Origin: an uncultured Flaviramulus sp.
GTDB taxonomy: Bacteria; Bacteroidota; Bacteroidia; Flavobacteriales; Flavobacteriaceae
DNA length: 64,000 nucleotides
Direction: 5' to 3'
Assembly (NCBI GenBank): GCA_947501105.1
Contig: CANMUP010000001.1
Location: forward strand, 868,001 to 932,000
Made by a program: the position numbers and the translations under genes. Below, one piece after another: positions 7,018 to 16,833 of the stretch (the first letter of the stretch is position 1; the number at the start of each line of letters is the position of its first letter). The notes beneath the pieces are model-generated. The model did no database searches, was not told the origin of the DNA, and saw only the letters and a program-made list of their open reading frames with translations.

Positions 7018-9452
7018 TGATACATTATATATTGCAGACTATAGCGTTTCAGTTATTCTTTTTATTAACCTACGATGTGTTTTTAAAACGCGACACTTTT
7101 TTTAATTGGAATAGAATGTATCTATTAGTTACAGCTATTCTATCTTTAATACTACCATTTATAAAGGTTGAAAGCTTTAAAGAGGTTATTTCGCAAAATT
7201 ATATCGTTTCACTACCAGAGGTTGTTTTAGGGCAGATAAATATAAGCGCAAACAATGCTATAGCTTTAGATGCTGTTGTTTTAGAAAGTAACCCTATTCC
7301 GTATTGGTCGTTTATTTTTTATGCAGGAGTTTTTATTGCCTTTAGTTTATTTCTATTTAAGGTAATCAAAATTTTTGTGCTAGTAATAAAAAACCCAAAA
7401 CAATCCATTGGTAATATAGTTTTAGTTGAATTAATAAATAGCAATGCAGCGTTTTCATTTTTCCATTATATTTTTTTAGGAGAGCATATTAAAGCTGAAG
7501 AAAAAGAAACTATTTTAAAACATGAGTTAATTCATACTCAACAAAAGCACACCATAGATTTATTGTTTTTTGAAGTATTACGCATTGCGTTTTGGTTTAA
7601 CCCTTTAGTGTATATGTATCAAAACAGAATGGCAACATTGCATGAGTTTATTGCCGATGCTAATGCAGTTAAGCATCAAGATAAAAACGAGTACTATCAA
7701 AACCTTTTGGAACAAGTTTTCGAAACAAAAAAAATATCATTCATCAATACATTTTTTAAACAATCATTAATCAAAAAACGAATCGTTATGTTGTCAAAAA
7801 CAAAATCAAAACAAATTCATTTATTTAAATATGCTTTATTAATTCCTATGGTTTTAGCTATGTTGGTTTATACTTCTGCGGAAGCTCAAGAGAAATCAAA
7901 TCTTAGCAGTGAAATAGAGTTAAACAAATTTAGTTATTCTTTGGGTAAAGAAGAACAACTCACAGGTGAGAAAAAGAAAATTCATGAGGAATATGAGCGT
8001 TTTCTGAAAAACAATAAAGACTACGTAAGTTGGGGTTATATTGATATAAAAAATGATATAGTAAAATATAGTGTTCATTCTGTTAACGAAAAAGTACCAA
8101 ACGGCTTTTCAAAAAGTGAAGTAAATTTTCCAGATGATTCTTCTTATATAATCTATTATAATATAAGCTATTTTGATTGGGGAAACCCTGAAAAACCTAA
8201 AGAGCTTTCTGAAAAAGAAAAAAAGGAAAGAAAAGAAGAGCTTTTAAAACTGAAAGAGGAATACAAATCTGCATTAGAAGTCCCTTTTGCTGTTATAGAT
8301 CAAGTTCCAATATTTCCTGGTTGCGAAAACATAACAAAAGAGGAACAAAAAAAATGTATATCTAATAATATTGCAAAGCATGTTAATCAAAACTTTAATA
8401 TCGATTTAGCTAATAAGTTAAGTTTAACTGGAAAACAACGTATAAATGTAATTTTCAAAATCAATAAAGAAGGAAATGTAACAGGAATTCGATCAAGAGC
8501 ACCGCACCCTGATTTAGAAGCAGAAGCAATTCGAGTTATTAATACACTGCCAAAAATGATTCCAGGTAAGCACAAAGGAAAAAATGTAGTAGTTCCTTAT
8601 TCGTTACCAATTATATTTCAAATTGCTGATAAAATAGAAGAAAAAGTATCAGATGTTATTCCGCTAGATGAAGTAGAAGTCCCTTTTGCAGTTATTGAGA
8701 ATGTGCCGGTTTATCCAGGCTGTGAAGACCTAGCGAGTAATATTGAAAAGAAAAAATGCATGTCTGATAACATATCAGAATTTGTAGCTAAAAATTTTAA
8801 TACTAAAATTGCTAACCAAAACGAGTTAAGCGGTAGACAACGTATTAATGTTATTTTTAAAATAGATAAAGAAGGGAGTATTACTGGTGTGCGTTCAAGA
8901 GCGCCACACCCAGCTTTAGAAGCAGAAGCTATACGTGTAATTTCTTCTTTACCGAAAATGAAACCTGGTATACAACGTGGCAAAGTAGTTACTGTACCAT
9001 ATTCGTTACCTATAATTTTTGAGGTTGAAGATACGCAAATGTTAGATGAGGCTACTGTTGTTGGTTATGCAGATGATACTATAGATGGAACTGCTAAGCC
9101 TTTTGCAATTGTTGATAAGGCACCAACTTTACGAGAATGCAAAGCTTTAGAAACTGAAAAAGAAAGAAGAAAATGCACAACGAATGGAGTTACAAAGTTT
9201 GTAAATAGAAACTTTAATGTTGATTTAGCTAAAAGTTTAGGTTTAAAAGGAAGACAACGCGTTAATGTAGTTTTTAAAATCACAAAAAAAGGTAACATTG
9301 TAATTGAAAAATCTAGAGCGCCACATCCAGATATAGAAGCCGAGGCCATACGAGTAATTAAATCAATTCCTAAGTTAATTCCTGGTAAACATAAAGGCAA
9401 AAAGGTAGATGTGTCATATTCTTTACCAATAATTTTCCAAGTAGCCGATTAA
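7017..9452 (+). CDS. M56 BlaR1-like antirepressor with three TonB-C-like repeats
   Basis: The 811-residue protein has membrane helices in residues 1-125 and about 275-290, and an M56 metallopeptidase core with HELIH at 169-173 and HEFIADANAV at 209. Beyond the last helix (signal-like TSAEAQ) lies a periplasmic tail with three tandem copies of about 115-120 residues, at DNA 8277-8631, 8676-9030 and 9097-9452. Each copy has PFAVI..VP...C, a K-C pair, QR-NV-FKI--G, SRAPHP-EAEAIRVI and YSLPIIF, which is the C-terminal TonB fold. Ordinary M56 proteins lack three such repeats. They probably contact partner proteins or the cell wall; TonB energy transfer is not implied. Confidence 0.88.
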   Translation: MIHYILQTIAFQLFFLLTYDVFLKRDTFFNWNRMYLLVTAILSLILPFIKVESFKEVISQNYIVSLPEVVLGQINISANNAIALDAVVLESNPIPYWSFIFYAGVFIAFSLFLFKVIKIFVLVIKNPKQSIGNIVLVELINSNAAFSFFHYIFLGEHIKAEEKETILKHELIHTQQKHTIDLLFFEVLRIAFWFNPLVYMYQNRMATLHEFIADANAVKHQDKNEYYQNLLEQVFETKKISFINTFFKQSLIKKRIVMLSKTKSKQIHLFKYALLIPMVLAMLVYTSAEAQEKSNLSSEIELNKFSYSLGKEEQLTGEKKKIHEEYERFLKNNKDYVSWGYIDIKNDIVKYSVHSVNEKVPNGFSKSEVNFPDDSSYIIYYNISYFDWGNPEKPKELSEKEKKERKEELLKLKEEYKSALEVPFAVIDQVPIFPGCENITKEEQKKCISNNIAKHVNQNFNIDLANKLSLTGKQRINVIFKINKEGNVTGIRSRAPHPDLEAEAIRVINTLPKMIPGKHKGKNVVVPYSLPIIFQIADKIEEKVSDVIPLDEVEVPFAVIENVPVYPGCEDLASNIEKKKCMSDNISEFVAKNFNTKIANQNELSGRQRINVIFKIDKEGSITGVRSRAPHPALEAEAIRVISSLPKMKPGIQRGKVVTVPYSLPIIFEVEDTQMLDEATVVGYADDTIDGTAKPFAIVDKAPTLRECKALETEKERRKCTTNGVTKFVNRNFNVDLAKSLGLKGRQRVNVVFKITKKGNIVIEKSRAPHPDIEAEAIRVIKSIPKLIPGKHKGKKVDVSYSLPIIFQVAD

Positions 9453-9454
9453 AT

Positions 9455-10597
9455 ATGATTAGACTAATTTTTATACTTTTATTACTAACATTTAAAACCG
9501 AAGCTCAAACTTCGGTTTTAAATGTTGCAGATAGTTTGTTTGCTCATGGAAATTATAGTAAAGCAATTTTACAATACAAAGCATACAATAGCCAACCAGA
9601 AGTATATCATAAAATAGCAAAAGCTTATATAGCTATTGGTAATTACGACGAAGCATTAATTAATTACGAAAAAGGTGTGGAAACAAACCCAGAAAACACC
9701 TTGTTAAAATATGATTTTGGCAAATTTTTATACCGAACTAAAAAATTCAAAAAAGCTTCAGAAGTATTTAATAAACTTGTTTATATAGATTATAAAAATC
9801 CAAATTTTCATTACGAGTTGGGATTAACTTTAGAGCAATTAAAAGATTCTACGGCTCAAAATAGATTTCATAGCGCTTTTCAGTTAGATAGTACACACCA
9901 AAAAGCAATTTTTAAAATTGCAAAGCATCACCTTAAAAAGGGGCATAATAAAGCTGCAGATAAATATATTGATATAGGGCTGAAATCCTATAAAAATAAT
10001 AAAGAGCTGATAAGTTTAAAAGCTCAAAATTACTACGTGAGGCATCAATATGAAAAAGCTATAGTTTGGTTTAAAAAACTTCTTGAATTAGGTGAGTCTT
10101 CAGCGTTTATTTATGAAAAATTAAGTTTGAGTTATGCGCAATTATATGAATTTGAAAAGGCTATTGAACAACGAAAGTTAGTACTGAAATTTAATCCACT
10201 GGATGCAACCTCTATTTATGTGATAGGAACCTACTATGAGAAAATAGATGATTTTAAAAAAGCCGAAGAATATATATGGAAAGCTTTGGCATTGTTAGAT
10301 ACACCATTAGATGCTGAATATATGAAGCTAGCAACAGTTTTAAATCGTCAAAAAAAATATAAAGAGGGAATTGATGCCTTAAAAAAAGCAATAAAAGAGA
10401 ATCCTTCAAATGAGTTTTCAAGCTTTCACTTGGCAATAACGCTCGATGCTTATTATGCCGATTTTGATTCTAGGATTAAGGCGTTAGAAGATTTTAAGAG
10501 AAAGTTCCCTAATGGCAAGTTAATAGGTTTTGTAAATGATAGAATTTCTAAACTTAAAGAGGAAAAATTTCTTAATGAAGAGAAGAAAGAAGATTAA
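9455..10597 (+). CDS. TPR-repeat periplasmic protein
   Basis: The 380-residue protein begins with a cleavable signal peptide (LILLLLTFKTEAQT, cleavage near residue 18) and consists of about nine tetratricopeptide repeats (for example AKAYIAIGNYDEALINYEKGVETNPEN) up to the C-terminus. It starts 3 bp after the M56 stop and clearly belongs to the same operon. TPR proteins act as protein-binding scaffolds; a partner of the repeat tail of the M56 protein is a reasonable guess. No enzyme motif is present. Confidence 0.85.
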   Translation: MIRLIFILLLLTFKTEAQTSVLNVADSLFAHGNYSKAILQYKAYNSQPEVYHKIAKAYIAIGNYDEALINYEKGVETNPENTLLKYDFGKFLYRTKKFKKASEVFNKLVYIDYKNPNFHYELGLTLEQLKDSTAQNRFHSAFQLDSTHQKAIFKIAKHHLKKGHNKAADKYIDIGLKSYKNNKELISLKAQNYYVRHQYEKAIVWFKKLLELGESSAFIYEKLSLSYAQLYEFEKAIEQRKLVLKFNPLDATSIYVIGTYYEKIDDFKKAEEYIWKALALLDTPLDAEYMKLATVLNRQKKYKEGIDALKKAIKENPSNEFSSFHLAITLDAYYADFDSRIKALEDFKRKFPNGKLIGFVNDRISKLKEEKFLNEEKKED

Positions 10598-10638
10598 AAT
10601 CTAAAAAAAATTGTACTTTTCGGTTTCAGTTATTACCC

Positions 10639-11115
10639 ATGAGATACTTTTTAGGTTTTTTATTTATTTTGATGCTTACCTCTTGCGAGTATTTTAATGT
10701 AAAAAAAACATCGTCTGAAGCTATTTTAAAAGAAGAATTACAAACTTTTAATTGGAATGATGTAGATGAATATCCAAGTTTTTCTGCGTGCGATTCTTTG
10801 ACTGTTAAGAATGATGTAAAAGAATGTTTCCAGAAAATTCTAACCTCACATATTTCTGATTTTTTACAAAAAGAAATAATTATTGTATCAAAAGATATTA
10901 GTGATACTATTGTTTTAAATTTTAAAGTATCTGAAACGGGAAACTTAAAATTAATAGATGCAAAAATAAACGCTGTTACCCGTGAAGAAATTCCAAATAT
11001 TGAAAGTTTGCTTACAAAAAGCTTAGATTCGCTCCCCCAAATTTTTCCAGCTTCAAAACACGGACAACAAGTGACTACAGAATTTAAATTACCAATAATT
11101 GTTAAGGTGAATTAG
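10639..11115 (+). CDS. lipoprotein with a diverged TonB-C-like domain
   Basis: The 158-residue protein has a lipoprotein signal (FILMLTSC, Cys16). Its mature part follows the same layout as the repeats of the M56 protein upstream: DEYPSFSACDSL, KECFQKILTSHISDFLQ, a strand IVLNFKVSETGNLKL, then SLPQIFPASKHGQ and FKLPIIVKV at the end. It therefore looks like a fourth, separately exported copy of the TonB-C-like unit. It starts 41 bp after the TPR gene and is probably the last gene of this operon. Function unknown. Confidence 0.75.
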   Translation: MRYFLGFLFILMLTSCEYFNVKKTSSEAILKEELQTFNWNDVDEYPSFSACDSLTVKNDVKECFQKILTSHISDFLQKEIIIVSKDISDTIVLNFKVSETGNLKLIDAKINAVTREEIPNIESLLTKSLDSLPQIFPASKHGQQVTTEFKLPIIVKVN

Positions 11116-11117
11116 TA

Positions 11118-11852
11118 TTAAAACCTAATTGCTAATTTTTTCATCAATCTTAAAACTTCAATATACAACCAAACTAAAGTAACTAATAAGCCCCAGGTAG
11201 CTAACCATTCTTTATATTTTGGAGCTTTGTTTTTGTAGCGCTCTATATAATCAAAATCCAGAAGTAATGATAGTGAAGCAAAAATAGTGGCAAGAATATT
11301 AAAAACTATTGCAGGCCAAGAAACGCCCCAAATAAAAACTTTAATACCAAAAAAGCCTAAAATCCATGAAATAATATAAATTACAAAAATACTTGTTACA
11401 GCAGTAATAATAACGCTTCGTAGTTTTTTAGTGACCACTATAATTCGTGTCTGATACAACAAAAGCATAACTACAAAAGTAACCATAGTAATACCAATGG
11501 CTTGGTAGGGAAAATTTGGAAATTTAGCGTGTGCATAAGCCGAAATACTCCCCAGAAAAAAGCCTTTAGCAATAGCGTAAAGAGGAACTAAAATATGTGC
11601 CCAGTGTTGCCGGACAGAAATAACAATACTTATTACAATGGCAGCTAGCATACCGCCTATAGAATACCATTTTAGGTTTGCCCCTTCATCGTGTAACTTC
11701 CAAATGCCAATAGATATAATTATAATAATACTTATAGAGGCTAAAGATTTTATGAAAATACCGGCGACAGACATGGTTTCTGGTGGCACGTTAGCGCCAC
11801 CAAAAAAGTGATTTGTAAACGCAGGATTTGATGTTTTATTTAATAGATTCAT
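11118..11852 (-). CDS. Bax inhibitor-1/YccA family membrane protein
   Basis: The 244-residue protein has about seven membrane helices and the layout of the Bax1-I family: a hydrophilic N-terminus (NKTSNPAFTNHFFGG), then helices including LVPLYAIAKGFFLGSISAYAH and a C-terminal IFASLSLLLDFDYIERYKNKAPKYKEW segment, where acidic residues control the pore in characterised homologues. Family members are proton- or calcium-sensitive channels or stress proteins. It follows the next gene (its upstream neighbour on the minus strand) without a gap and is cotranscribed with it. Confidence 0.88.
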   Translation of the reverse strand: MNLLNKTSNPAFTNHFFGGANVPPETMSVAGIFIKSLASISIIIIISIGIWKLHDEGANLKWYSIGGMLAAIVISIVISVRQHWAHILVPLYAIAKGFFLGSISAYAHAKFPNFPYQAIGITMVTFVVMLLLYQTRIIVVTKKLRSVIITAVTSIFVIYIISWILGFFGIKVFIWGVSWPAIVFNILATIFASLSLLLDFDYIERYKNKAPKYKEWLATWGLLVTLVWLYIEVLRLMKKLAIRF

Positions 11853-12719
11853 TTATAGATTAAGCTTATAGCCAACAGCAAAATCAATTGGAAAATCACC
11901 ATTACTATCTATAAATAGGGCAAACAATTCGTTGTAAGCTAAAGTTATAAAACTACTGTCTCCTATTTTAATATCTGCTCCCAAACCAAAGGCAAAAGGA
12001 ATTTTAAAGGTTGAGTTTTTTACAACTTCATTTGTGGTACTCGTTAATGCAATAGTGCTTTTTGAGAAATTATAAGTTGCCAAAAGAGCGTTTCCGTAAA
12101 TATTAAACGATGGTTTATTAATAAACCTATATCTGTAACCCAAAGCGAGTTGAGTTGAAGTATATTTAAAATCATCATTATCTAAAGCATGTTCAATACT
12201 AAAAAAGCCAGCATGGTTTGAGTTTTTATTAGAAGAGAAAACTTCAAATTCTGCACCAAAAAAAGGAACTGTTGTATTATTTGGATTATTTACAAAAGGA
12301 TGATTTGTAATGCCACCATAAAAGCCTAAACGCGATTTCAGTGTTGGTTTTTCATCAAGATAAGCCGAATCTCCAATAGCTGTGTTATAGTGTTTAAAAA
12401 ACAGCGTTAAATCATTTAATGTGAATTTTAAATCGTTTGTAGCGATATTAGAATTTTCAGTTAATTCTTTGAGCTGCATTTTATATTGCTCTTGGTAGAT
12501 GTTGTTTGAATCTTTAGTGTTTAGTAATTCAGAAACGGTTCCATCTGACGTTTTAACAAAATATCGAAATTGTTTATCAACAACATTCCAAAGCAAATTT
12601 AGATGACCTTCTACGGCAGTTTTAAGTTCGTAGCTTTTTCCGTCAACAGTATATTTTTGTTGAGCAGAAACAGAAAAAGAACAAGTAGTAAGTACGAGTA
12701 AGAAAAGAACCTTTTTCAT
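11853..12719 (-). CDS. exported beta-barrel-like protein, unknown function
   Basis: The 288-residue protein has a signal peptide cut after SVSAQ (about residue 19). The N-terminal half contains a VDGKSYELKT segment and an alpha-helical stretch, and residues about 130-288 show alternating strands with repeated aromatic residues and a terminal FAVGYKLNL strand, as in small outer-membrane barrels. No specific family is recognised. It is coupled to the Bax inhibitor gene. Confidence 0.6.
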   Translation of the reverse strand: MKKVLFLLVLTTCSFSVSAQQKYTVDGKSYELKTAVEGHLNLLWNVVDKQFRYFVKTSDGTVSELLNTKDSNNIYQEQYKMQLKELTENSNIATNDLKFTLNDLTLFFKHYNTAIGDSAYLDEKPTLKSRLGFYGGITNHPFVNNPNNTTVPFFGAEFEVFSSNKNSNHAGFFSIEHALDNDDFKYTSTQLALGYRYRFINKPSFNIYGNALLATYNFSKSTIALTSTTNEVVKNSTFKIPFAFGLGADIKIGDSSFITLAYNELFALFIDSNGDFPIDFAVGYKLNL

Positions 12720-12754
12720 GGTTTTTAAGATATTGGGTTATATGTAAAACTACT

Positions 12755-12781
12755 AAAAATAAATCAATTAGATTTATTTTT
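12755..12781 (-). terminator. AT-rich terminator hairpin
   Basis: AAAAATAAATC (12755-12765) and GATTTATTTTT (12771-12781) form an 11-bp stem with a 5-nt loop. It overlaps the stop codon of the minus-strand glycosyltransferase gene and separates it from the gene at 12719. The low GC of the stem keeps confidence modest. Confidence 0.4.
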
Positions 12782-13898
12782 TAAAACTTCTACCTTTCCA
12801 TTTGTAACCCCTAAACATTGAAATTGAAGCTATAAATACACTAAAAAAAGGGTAAATTAAAAAACCAAAAAGATAAGTTGATAAAATATGTTTTTGATTA
12901 AAAAACAAAGCAGATTTATAAATTAATAAGAAATCAATACTAAATTTAATAATCAAAATATAAATAAAACTTTTAAAGCTAAATTCATTTATTAGGGTTA
13001 GTGTTAAAAGAACAATTATTAATGAGTTCATTAGCAAAACAATTAAGCCTGTTAGCTTGCTGAAGTTATTTTTTAATAGACTTGTTTTTGCTGCCCACCT
13101 AACTCGTTGTTCTTTTAATGTATTCCAATTGTGTTGTGCTTTAGTTGTTACAATAGCTTGCTCGCATTTTAAGTAATTAACCATTTTTGGGCGTGCTTTA
13201 ATAACTTTTTCTAAAAGGAAAACATCATCGCCACTTGCCATATTGCTATTACCGTCAAAACCTTTTAACTCTAAAAATATTTTTTTTTGATAAGCGAAAT
13301 TTGCTCCATTACACAAAAAGGGTTTTTTAATACCAAACCCGCCAATGGTAGTGCCTTGTAAGCTTAACATATCGAGCGTTTGAAAACGATTTAAAAAACT
13401 GTTTTCATTAACATAGGTTACAGGAGCAACAATACATTTACTTTGTTTTTTTTGAATAAACTCATCAAAACTATCTAGCCAATATTTTGGCAAAATACAA
13501 TCTGCATCTGTGGTAATTATCCATTTGTGTTTTGAATGTTTTACTGCAGTGGTAATAGCATCTTTTTTTGGAGAATTAGAAGCTCTTTCATTAGAAATTA
13601 CTTTGATGTCATTACGAGCGTTAGTTAGAAACTTCGTTATTAAATCATTAGAATCATCATTAGAATCATCATCAACAAAAATAATTTCATATAAATGATT
13701 TGGGTATTCTAAAGCATTAATTGATGCCAACAAATCTGGTAAATTATTAGCTTCATTTCTAAACGGAATAATTACTGAAAACTTAGTTTTTGCACCTACA
13801 TCTTTCAATTTAAAAACTGGAACTTTATCAAAACCAAAAACAAAGCTTCCAATTAAAAGCAAATATAAAATGGTTATAATAATGCTAATTAAAATCAT
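12774..13898 (-). CDS. family 2 glycosyltransferase, membrane-bound
   Basis: The 374-residue protein has an N-terminal membrane helix, a GT-A fold catalytic domain (FSVIIPFRNEANNLPDLLASI; IFVDDDSNDDS; ITTDADCILP, the DxD motif; GDDVFL; QRVRWAAK, a QxxRW-like motif), and three C-terminal membrane helices. This is the layout of processive or lipid-glycosylating GT2 enzymes. It starts 2 bp after the gene at 13901 and is cotranscribed with it. The flippase-like neighbour suggests synthesis of a glycolipid or surface glycan; acceptor and sugar are unknown. Confidence 0.87.
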   Translation of the reverse strand: MILISIIITILYLLLIGSFVFGFDKVPVFKLKDVGAKTKFSVIIPFRNEANNLPDLLASINALEYPNHLYEIIFVDDDSNDDSNDLITKFLTNARNDIKVISNERASNSPKKDAITTAVKHSKHKWIITTDADCILPKYWLDSFDEFIQKKQSKCIVAPVTYVNENSFLNRFQTLDMLSLQGTTIGGFGIKKPFLCNGANFAYQKKIFLELKGFDGNSNMASGDDVFLLEKVIKARPKMVNYLKCEQAIVTTKAQHNWNTLKEQRVRWAAKTSLLKNNFSKLTGLIVLLMNSLIIVLLTLTLINEFSFKSFIYILIIKFSIDFLLIYKSALFFNQKHILSTYLFGFLIYPFFSVFIASISMFRGYKWKGRSFKK

Positions 13899-13900
13899 AA

Positions 13901-14872
13901 TTAATCTTCGTTTTGTGGTAAATTAAAATTAAGCACATAAAAGCTTCCAAACACACTTGGCAATACAAAATTTAATAACCACATTATAGTAATAACACTT
14001 AAAATTGTAAGCTCGTTAACTTCAACTAATGCGAATAAATATAGAGCAACACTTCCTTTTATAACCACATCAAAAATGAATATAGAGGGGATGATTGACG
14101 CTAATAAATACATAGATGCAATAATAATCATGGCGTCTAAGTAAGTCATATTTATATCAAAAAGCGATAATAAAAAGTAAAATTGAAATGAAAAAATAAG
14201 GTATCGTACAAGCGAAAATAAAAATCCAAATATAATTTTTCTTCTAGGAAACTCTAAAATAAACCGTTTCACCTTTTCTAACGAAAAACCTTTAATTGTA
14301 AGTTTACTTTTTTTAATACCAAAGCCTACTAAAAACAATATCATTAAACCAATTATACATATTCTTGCAAGTTTGTAATAATCTAAATTTACTTGATATG
14401 TAGTTGTTAAAAAATAAAAACCTAAAACACCCAAAACAGTAGTGATGGTCATTTGTAATAGGTTACTTAATAGATTAATGAGCACAACGCGTTTTCTAAA
14501 ATTTGTTGGATAATACATAACTTTTGCTCCGTATTCTCCAATTCTATTTGGTGTAAATAATGATGCTGTTAAGGCACCTAAACTTTGCTCGAGAGCATTT
14601 TTAAAGGTGATTTTCTTAATCGGAGAAACTAAAGTTTTCCATTTTAAGATTTCGAAAAACCAGTTAAAAATGCTTAAAAAAAGCAATAAAATGATGTTTT
14701 TTGTTGAAAAAACATTCTTTTTTGACAAAAAATCGATAAAAGTAGAAAACTGTAAATTGTCATTATTTGTTAGTTTGTTGTAAATAAAATAAAATGCGCC
14801 GACAACAATGCTTAATTTAATGAGCACAAAAAAGAATTGCTTAGTTTTGTATGGCAATGTATTATTTATCAT
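13901..14872 (-). CDS. lysylphosphatidylglycerol synthase-TM/AglD-like membrane protein
   Basis: The 323-residue integral membrane protein has about eight helices and the family features of the flippase-like LPG_synthase_TM/UPF0104 group: ALTASLFTPNRIGEYGAKVMYYP in the middle, an arginine-containing helix before it and a PSVFGSFYVL C-terminal segment. Such proteins flip lysyl-phosphatidylglycerol or act in polyprenyl-sugar processes. It has no lysyltransferase domain. With the GT2 gene 2 bp downstream it forms a two-gene glycolipid or glycan unit. Confidence 0.82.
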   Translation of the reverse strand: MINNTLPYKTKQFFFVLIKLSIVVGAFYFIYNKLTNNDNLQFSTFIDFLSKKNVFSTKNIILLLFLSIFNWFFEILKWKTLVSPIKKITFKNALEQSLGALTASLFTPNRIGEYGAKVMYYPTNFRKRVVLINLLSNLLQMTITTVLGVLGFYFLTTTYQVNLDYYKLARICIIGLMILFLVGFGIKKSKLTIKGFSLEKVKRFILEFPRRKIIFGFLFSLVRYLIFSFQFYFLLSLFDINMTYLDAMIIIASMYLLASIIPSIFIFDVVIKGSVALYLFALVEVNELTILSVITIMWLLNFVLPSVFGSFYVLNFNLPQNED

Positions 14873-14908
14873 ATAAAATTATACAGCAAATTAAACCAAT
14901 ATTATTTT

Positions 14909-15538
14909 ATGCCTCCAAAATTTAAATCGATATTATTTTCAATAATTTTTATTAGTTTTAGTTTTTCAGCGGTTTCACAAAGCGATAAAAGCACAGTTAA
15001 AGCTCAATTTGCATTAGGTGTTAATAGTCCGTCGGCAAATGGTTTTGTTAGTAATTTTGAAGCTAAATCTATTAATTTTCCTAGCATAAACTTAGGAGTT
15101 CAGTATATGTTTAAGCCCAAGTTAGGAGCAAAATTAGATTTTGGTTATAATCGTTTTTCAAACTTAAACAGTACACCAGAATTTAAAATTAATTATACAC
15201 GAATCAATGCGCAATTGGTTTACGACGCTACAACTGTATTTAGTTTTTTGCCAGAAAAAATGGGAACATTTGTTCATGCTGGCCCAGGTTATACAACTAT
15301 AAAACCTTTAGGGAATTACACTCAAAATAATACTTCGTTTTTAAATGTAATGACAGGAATGGAGTTTCATTATGGCATTTCAGATAAACTTTCAGTATAT
15401 TTTGATGCCTCTTATATATTAGGTTTTGGAAAAGATTTTGATCCTGTTTCCAGTGGATTGGGATCGTTTAACGGAAGCATGTTAACATTAACAATCGGCG
15501 CATCTATTTCGCTTAGTGGCTGTCAATATTGCGATTAA
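14909..15538 (+). CDS. outer-membrane beta-barrel protein
   Basis: From ATG 14909 the protein has 209 residues, a signal peptide cut after FSAVSQ, then an OmpA-like small barrel ([39 protein letters not shown]; terminal [11 protein letters not shown]). An upstream in-frame ATG at 14837 would add a poor leader and overlap the divergent gene, so I reject it. The stop overlaps the first base of ruvC, so the two are translationally coupled. The barrel function is unknown. Confidence 0.8.
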   Translation: MPPKFKSILFSIIFISFSFSAVSQSDKSTVKAQFALGVNSPSANGFVSNFEAKSINFPSINLGVQYMFKPKLGAKLDFGYNRFSNLNSTPEFKINYTRINAQLVYDATTVFSFLPEKMGTFVHAGPGYTTIKPLGNYTQNNTSFLNVMTGMEFHYGISDKLSVYFDASYILGFGKDFDPVSSGLGSFNGSMLTLTIGASISLSGCQYCD

Positions 15539-16092
15539 TGAGCAAAGAAAGAATTATTTTAGGAATTGATCCAGGAACAACTATTATGGGTTTCGGACTT
15601 ATAAAAGTAGTTGGAAAAAACATGCATTTTGTTCAACTTAATGAGTTAGATTTGAAAAAATATAGCGATCATTACTTAAAGTTAAAGCTTATTTTTGAGC
15701 GGACTATAGAACTCATAGACACTCATAACCCAGACGAAATTGCTATTGAAGCACCATTTTTTGGTAAAAATGTACAGAGTATGCTCAAATTAGGCCGTGC
15801 TCAAGGTGTAGCAATGGCAGCAGGTTTGAGTAGAGAAATTCCTATTACAGAATATCTTCCAAAAAAAATAAAAATGGCGATTACCGGTAATGGAAACGCT
15901 AGTAAGGAACAGGTAGCCAAAATGCTTCAAAGCTTATTAGGACTAAAAACGTTGCCTAAAAACTTAGATGCTACTGATGGTTTAGCTGCTGCAGTTTGTC
16001 ATTTTTATAATTCAGGAAAAGTTACTGTTGGTAAAAGCTATTCGGGTTGGAGTGCTTTTGTAAAACAGAATGAAGGAAGGGTTAAAAAGTAA
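15538..16092 (+). CDS. ruvC: Holliday junction resolvase RuvC
   Basis: The 184-residue protein is a full-length RuvC endonuclease, which cuts Holliday junctions with RuvAB. Visible catalytic residues are Asp11 (GIDPGTT), Glu71 (IAIEAPFFG) and the C-terminal DATDGLAAA cluster; the [19 protein letters not shown] segment is also typical. I use ATG 15538, which overlaps the stop of the barrel gene by one base, rather than the TTG at 15529. Confidence 0.96.
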   Translation: MSKERIILGIDPGTTIMGFGLIKVVGKNMHFVQLNELDLKKYSDHYLKLKLIFERTIELIDTHNPDEIAIEAPFFGKNVQSMLKLGRAQGVAMAAGLSREIPITEYLPKKIKMAITGNGNASKEQVAKMLQSLLGLKTLPKNLDATDGLAAAVCHFYNSGKVTVGKSYSGWSAFVKQNEGRVKK

Positions 16093-16098
16093 CAGAAT

Positions 16099-16833
16099 AT
16101 GTGGATAATTTGTAAAAATTGTGAATCTGTTGCTAATGGCAAATATTGTTCTAATTGTGGACAAAGAACCTCTATTAATAAAGTCACATTTAAAGAAACA
16201 TTTCAAGATTTTATTGAAGCTGCTTTTTCAGTGAATTCACCTTTATTCCTTACGCTTAAATTATTAATAATAAATCCTGGAAAACTATTCAGAGCGTACT
16301 TAAATGGAAAAAGGAAAATGTATTATAAACCAGTACCTTTTTTCATTCTAATAGCATTAATTTTTGTAATTGTAAAAGCATTATTGAATTACGATCCAAT
16401 GGAGAATATGGCAACAGCTGGAGGCGCCGAAATAAATCAAAGTTTGATAAATAATGCTGGAGTTTTTATGTCGAAAAACATAAATAATATTATTTTCGCT
16501 TTCGTTTTTTCTTTCGCATTAGCTGTAAAATTATTCTTTTTTAAAAAATACACTTTTGCTGAATATATAGCGGTTTCATTTTATGTAATTGGGTTCTATA
16601 TGTTTGCAACAGTAATATTAATGTTTGGTTTACAATATGCAAACCCACAGTATAGAATGGTGCCATTTATTTTTATGTTCTTTTACATGATTTATGCATT
16701 AATTTCATTTTTTCAGAAAAGAAGCTTACTTAATATCATCAAGATTATTTTTATATATTTTATCTCTGTAATATTATATATTATAATTGGTTATGGGATT
16801 TCATTAACTATTGTTTGGTTAAAAACTAAATAA
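16099..16833 (+). CDS. DUF3667 membrane protein with zinc ribbon
   Basis: The 244-residue protein starts with a zinc-ribbon (CKNCESVANGKYCSNCGQR, two CxxC pairs), then a TFKETFQDFIEAAFSVNSP segment and about five membrane helices, with LLIINPGKLFRAYLNGKRKMYYKPVPFF between them. This is the DUF3667 pattern of Bacteroidota; its function is unknown. It lies between ruvC (6 bp) and hemW (one-base overlap), in one operon. Confidence 0.85.
   Translation: MWIICKNCESVANGKYCSNCGQRTSINKVTFKETFQDFIEAAFSVNSPLFLTLKLLIINPGKLFRAYLNGKRKMYYKPVPFFILIALIFVIVKALLNYDPMENMATAGGAEINQSLINNAGVFMSKNINNIIFAFVFSFALAVKLFFFKKYTFAEYIAVSFYVIGFYMFATVILMFGLQYANPQYRMVPFIFMFFYMIYALISFFQKRSLLNIIKIIFIYFISVILYIIIGYGISLTIVWLKTK

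Noticed and set aside
8387-9400. Minus-strand frames of 62, 90 and 111 codons inside the M56 gene
   Set aside because: They resemble each other only because they are antisense shadows of the three TonB-C-like repeats; no promoter or start context.
14837-14908. Upstream ATG of the beta-barrel gene
   Set aside because: It adds 24 residues before a perfect signal peptide and overlaps the divergent gene start.
15529-15537. TTG start of ruvC
   Set aside because: ATG 15538 overlaps the preceding stop and gives the usual RuvC N-terminus.
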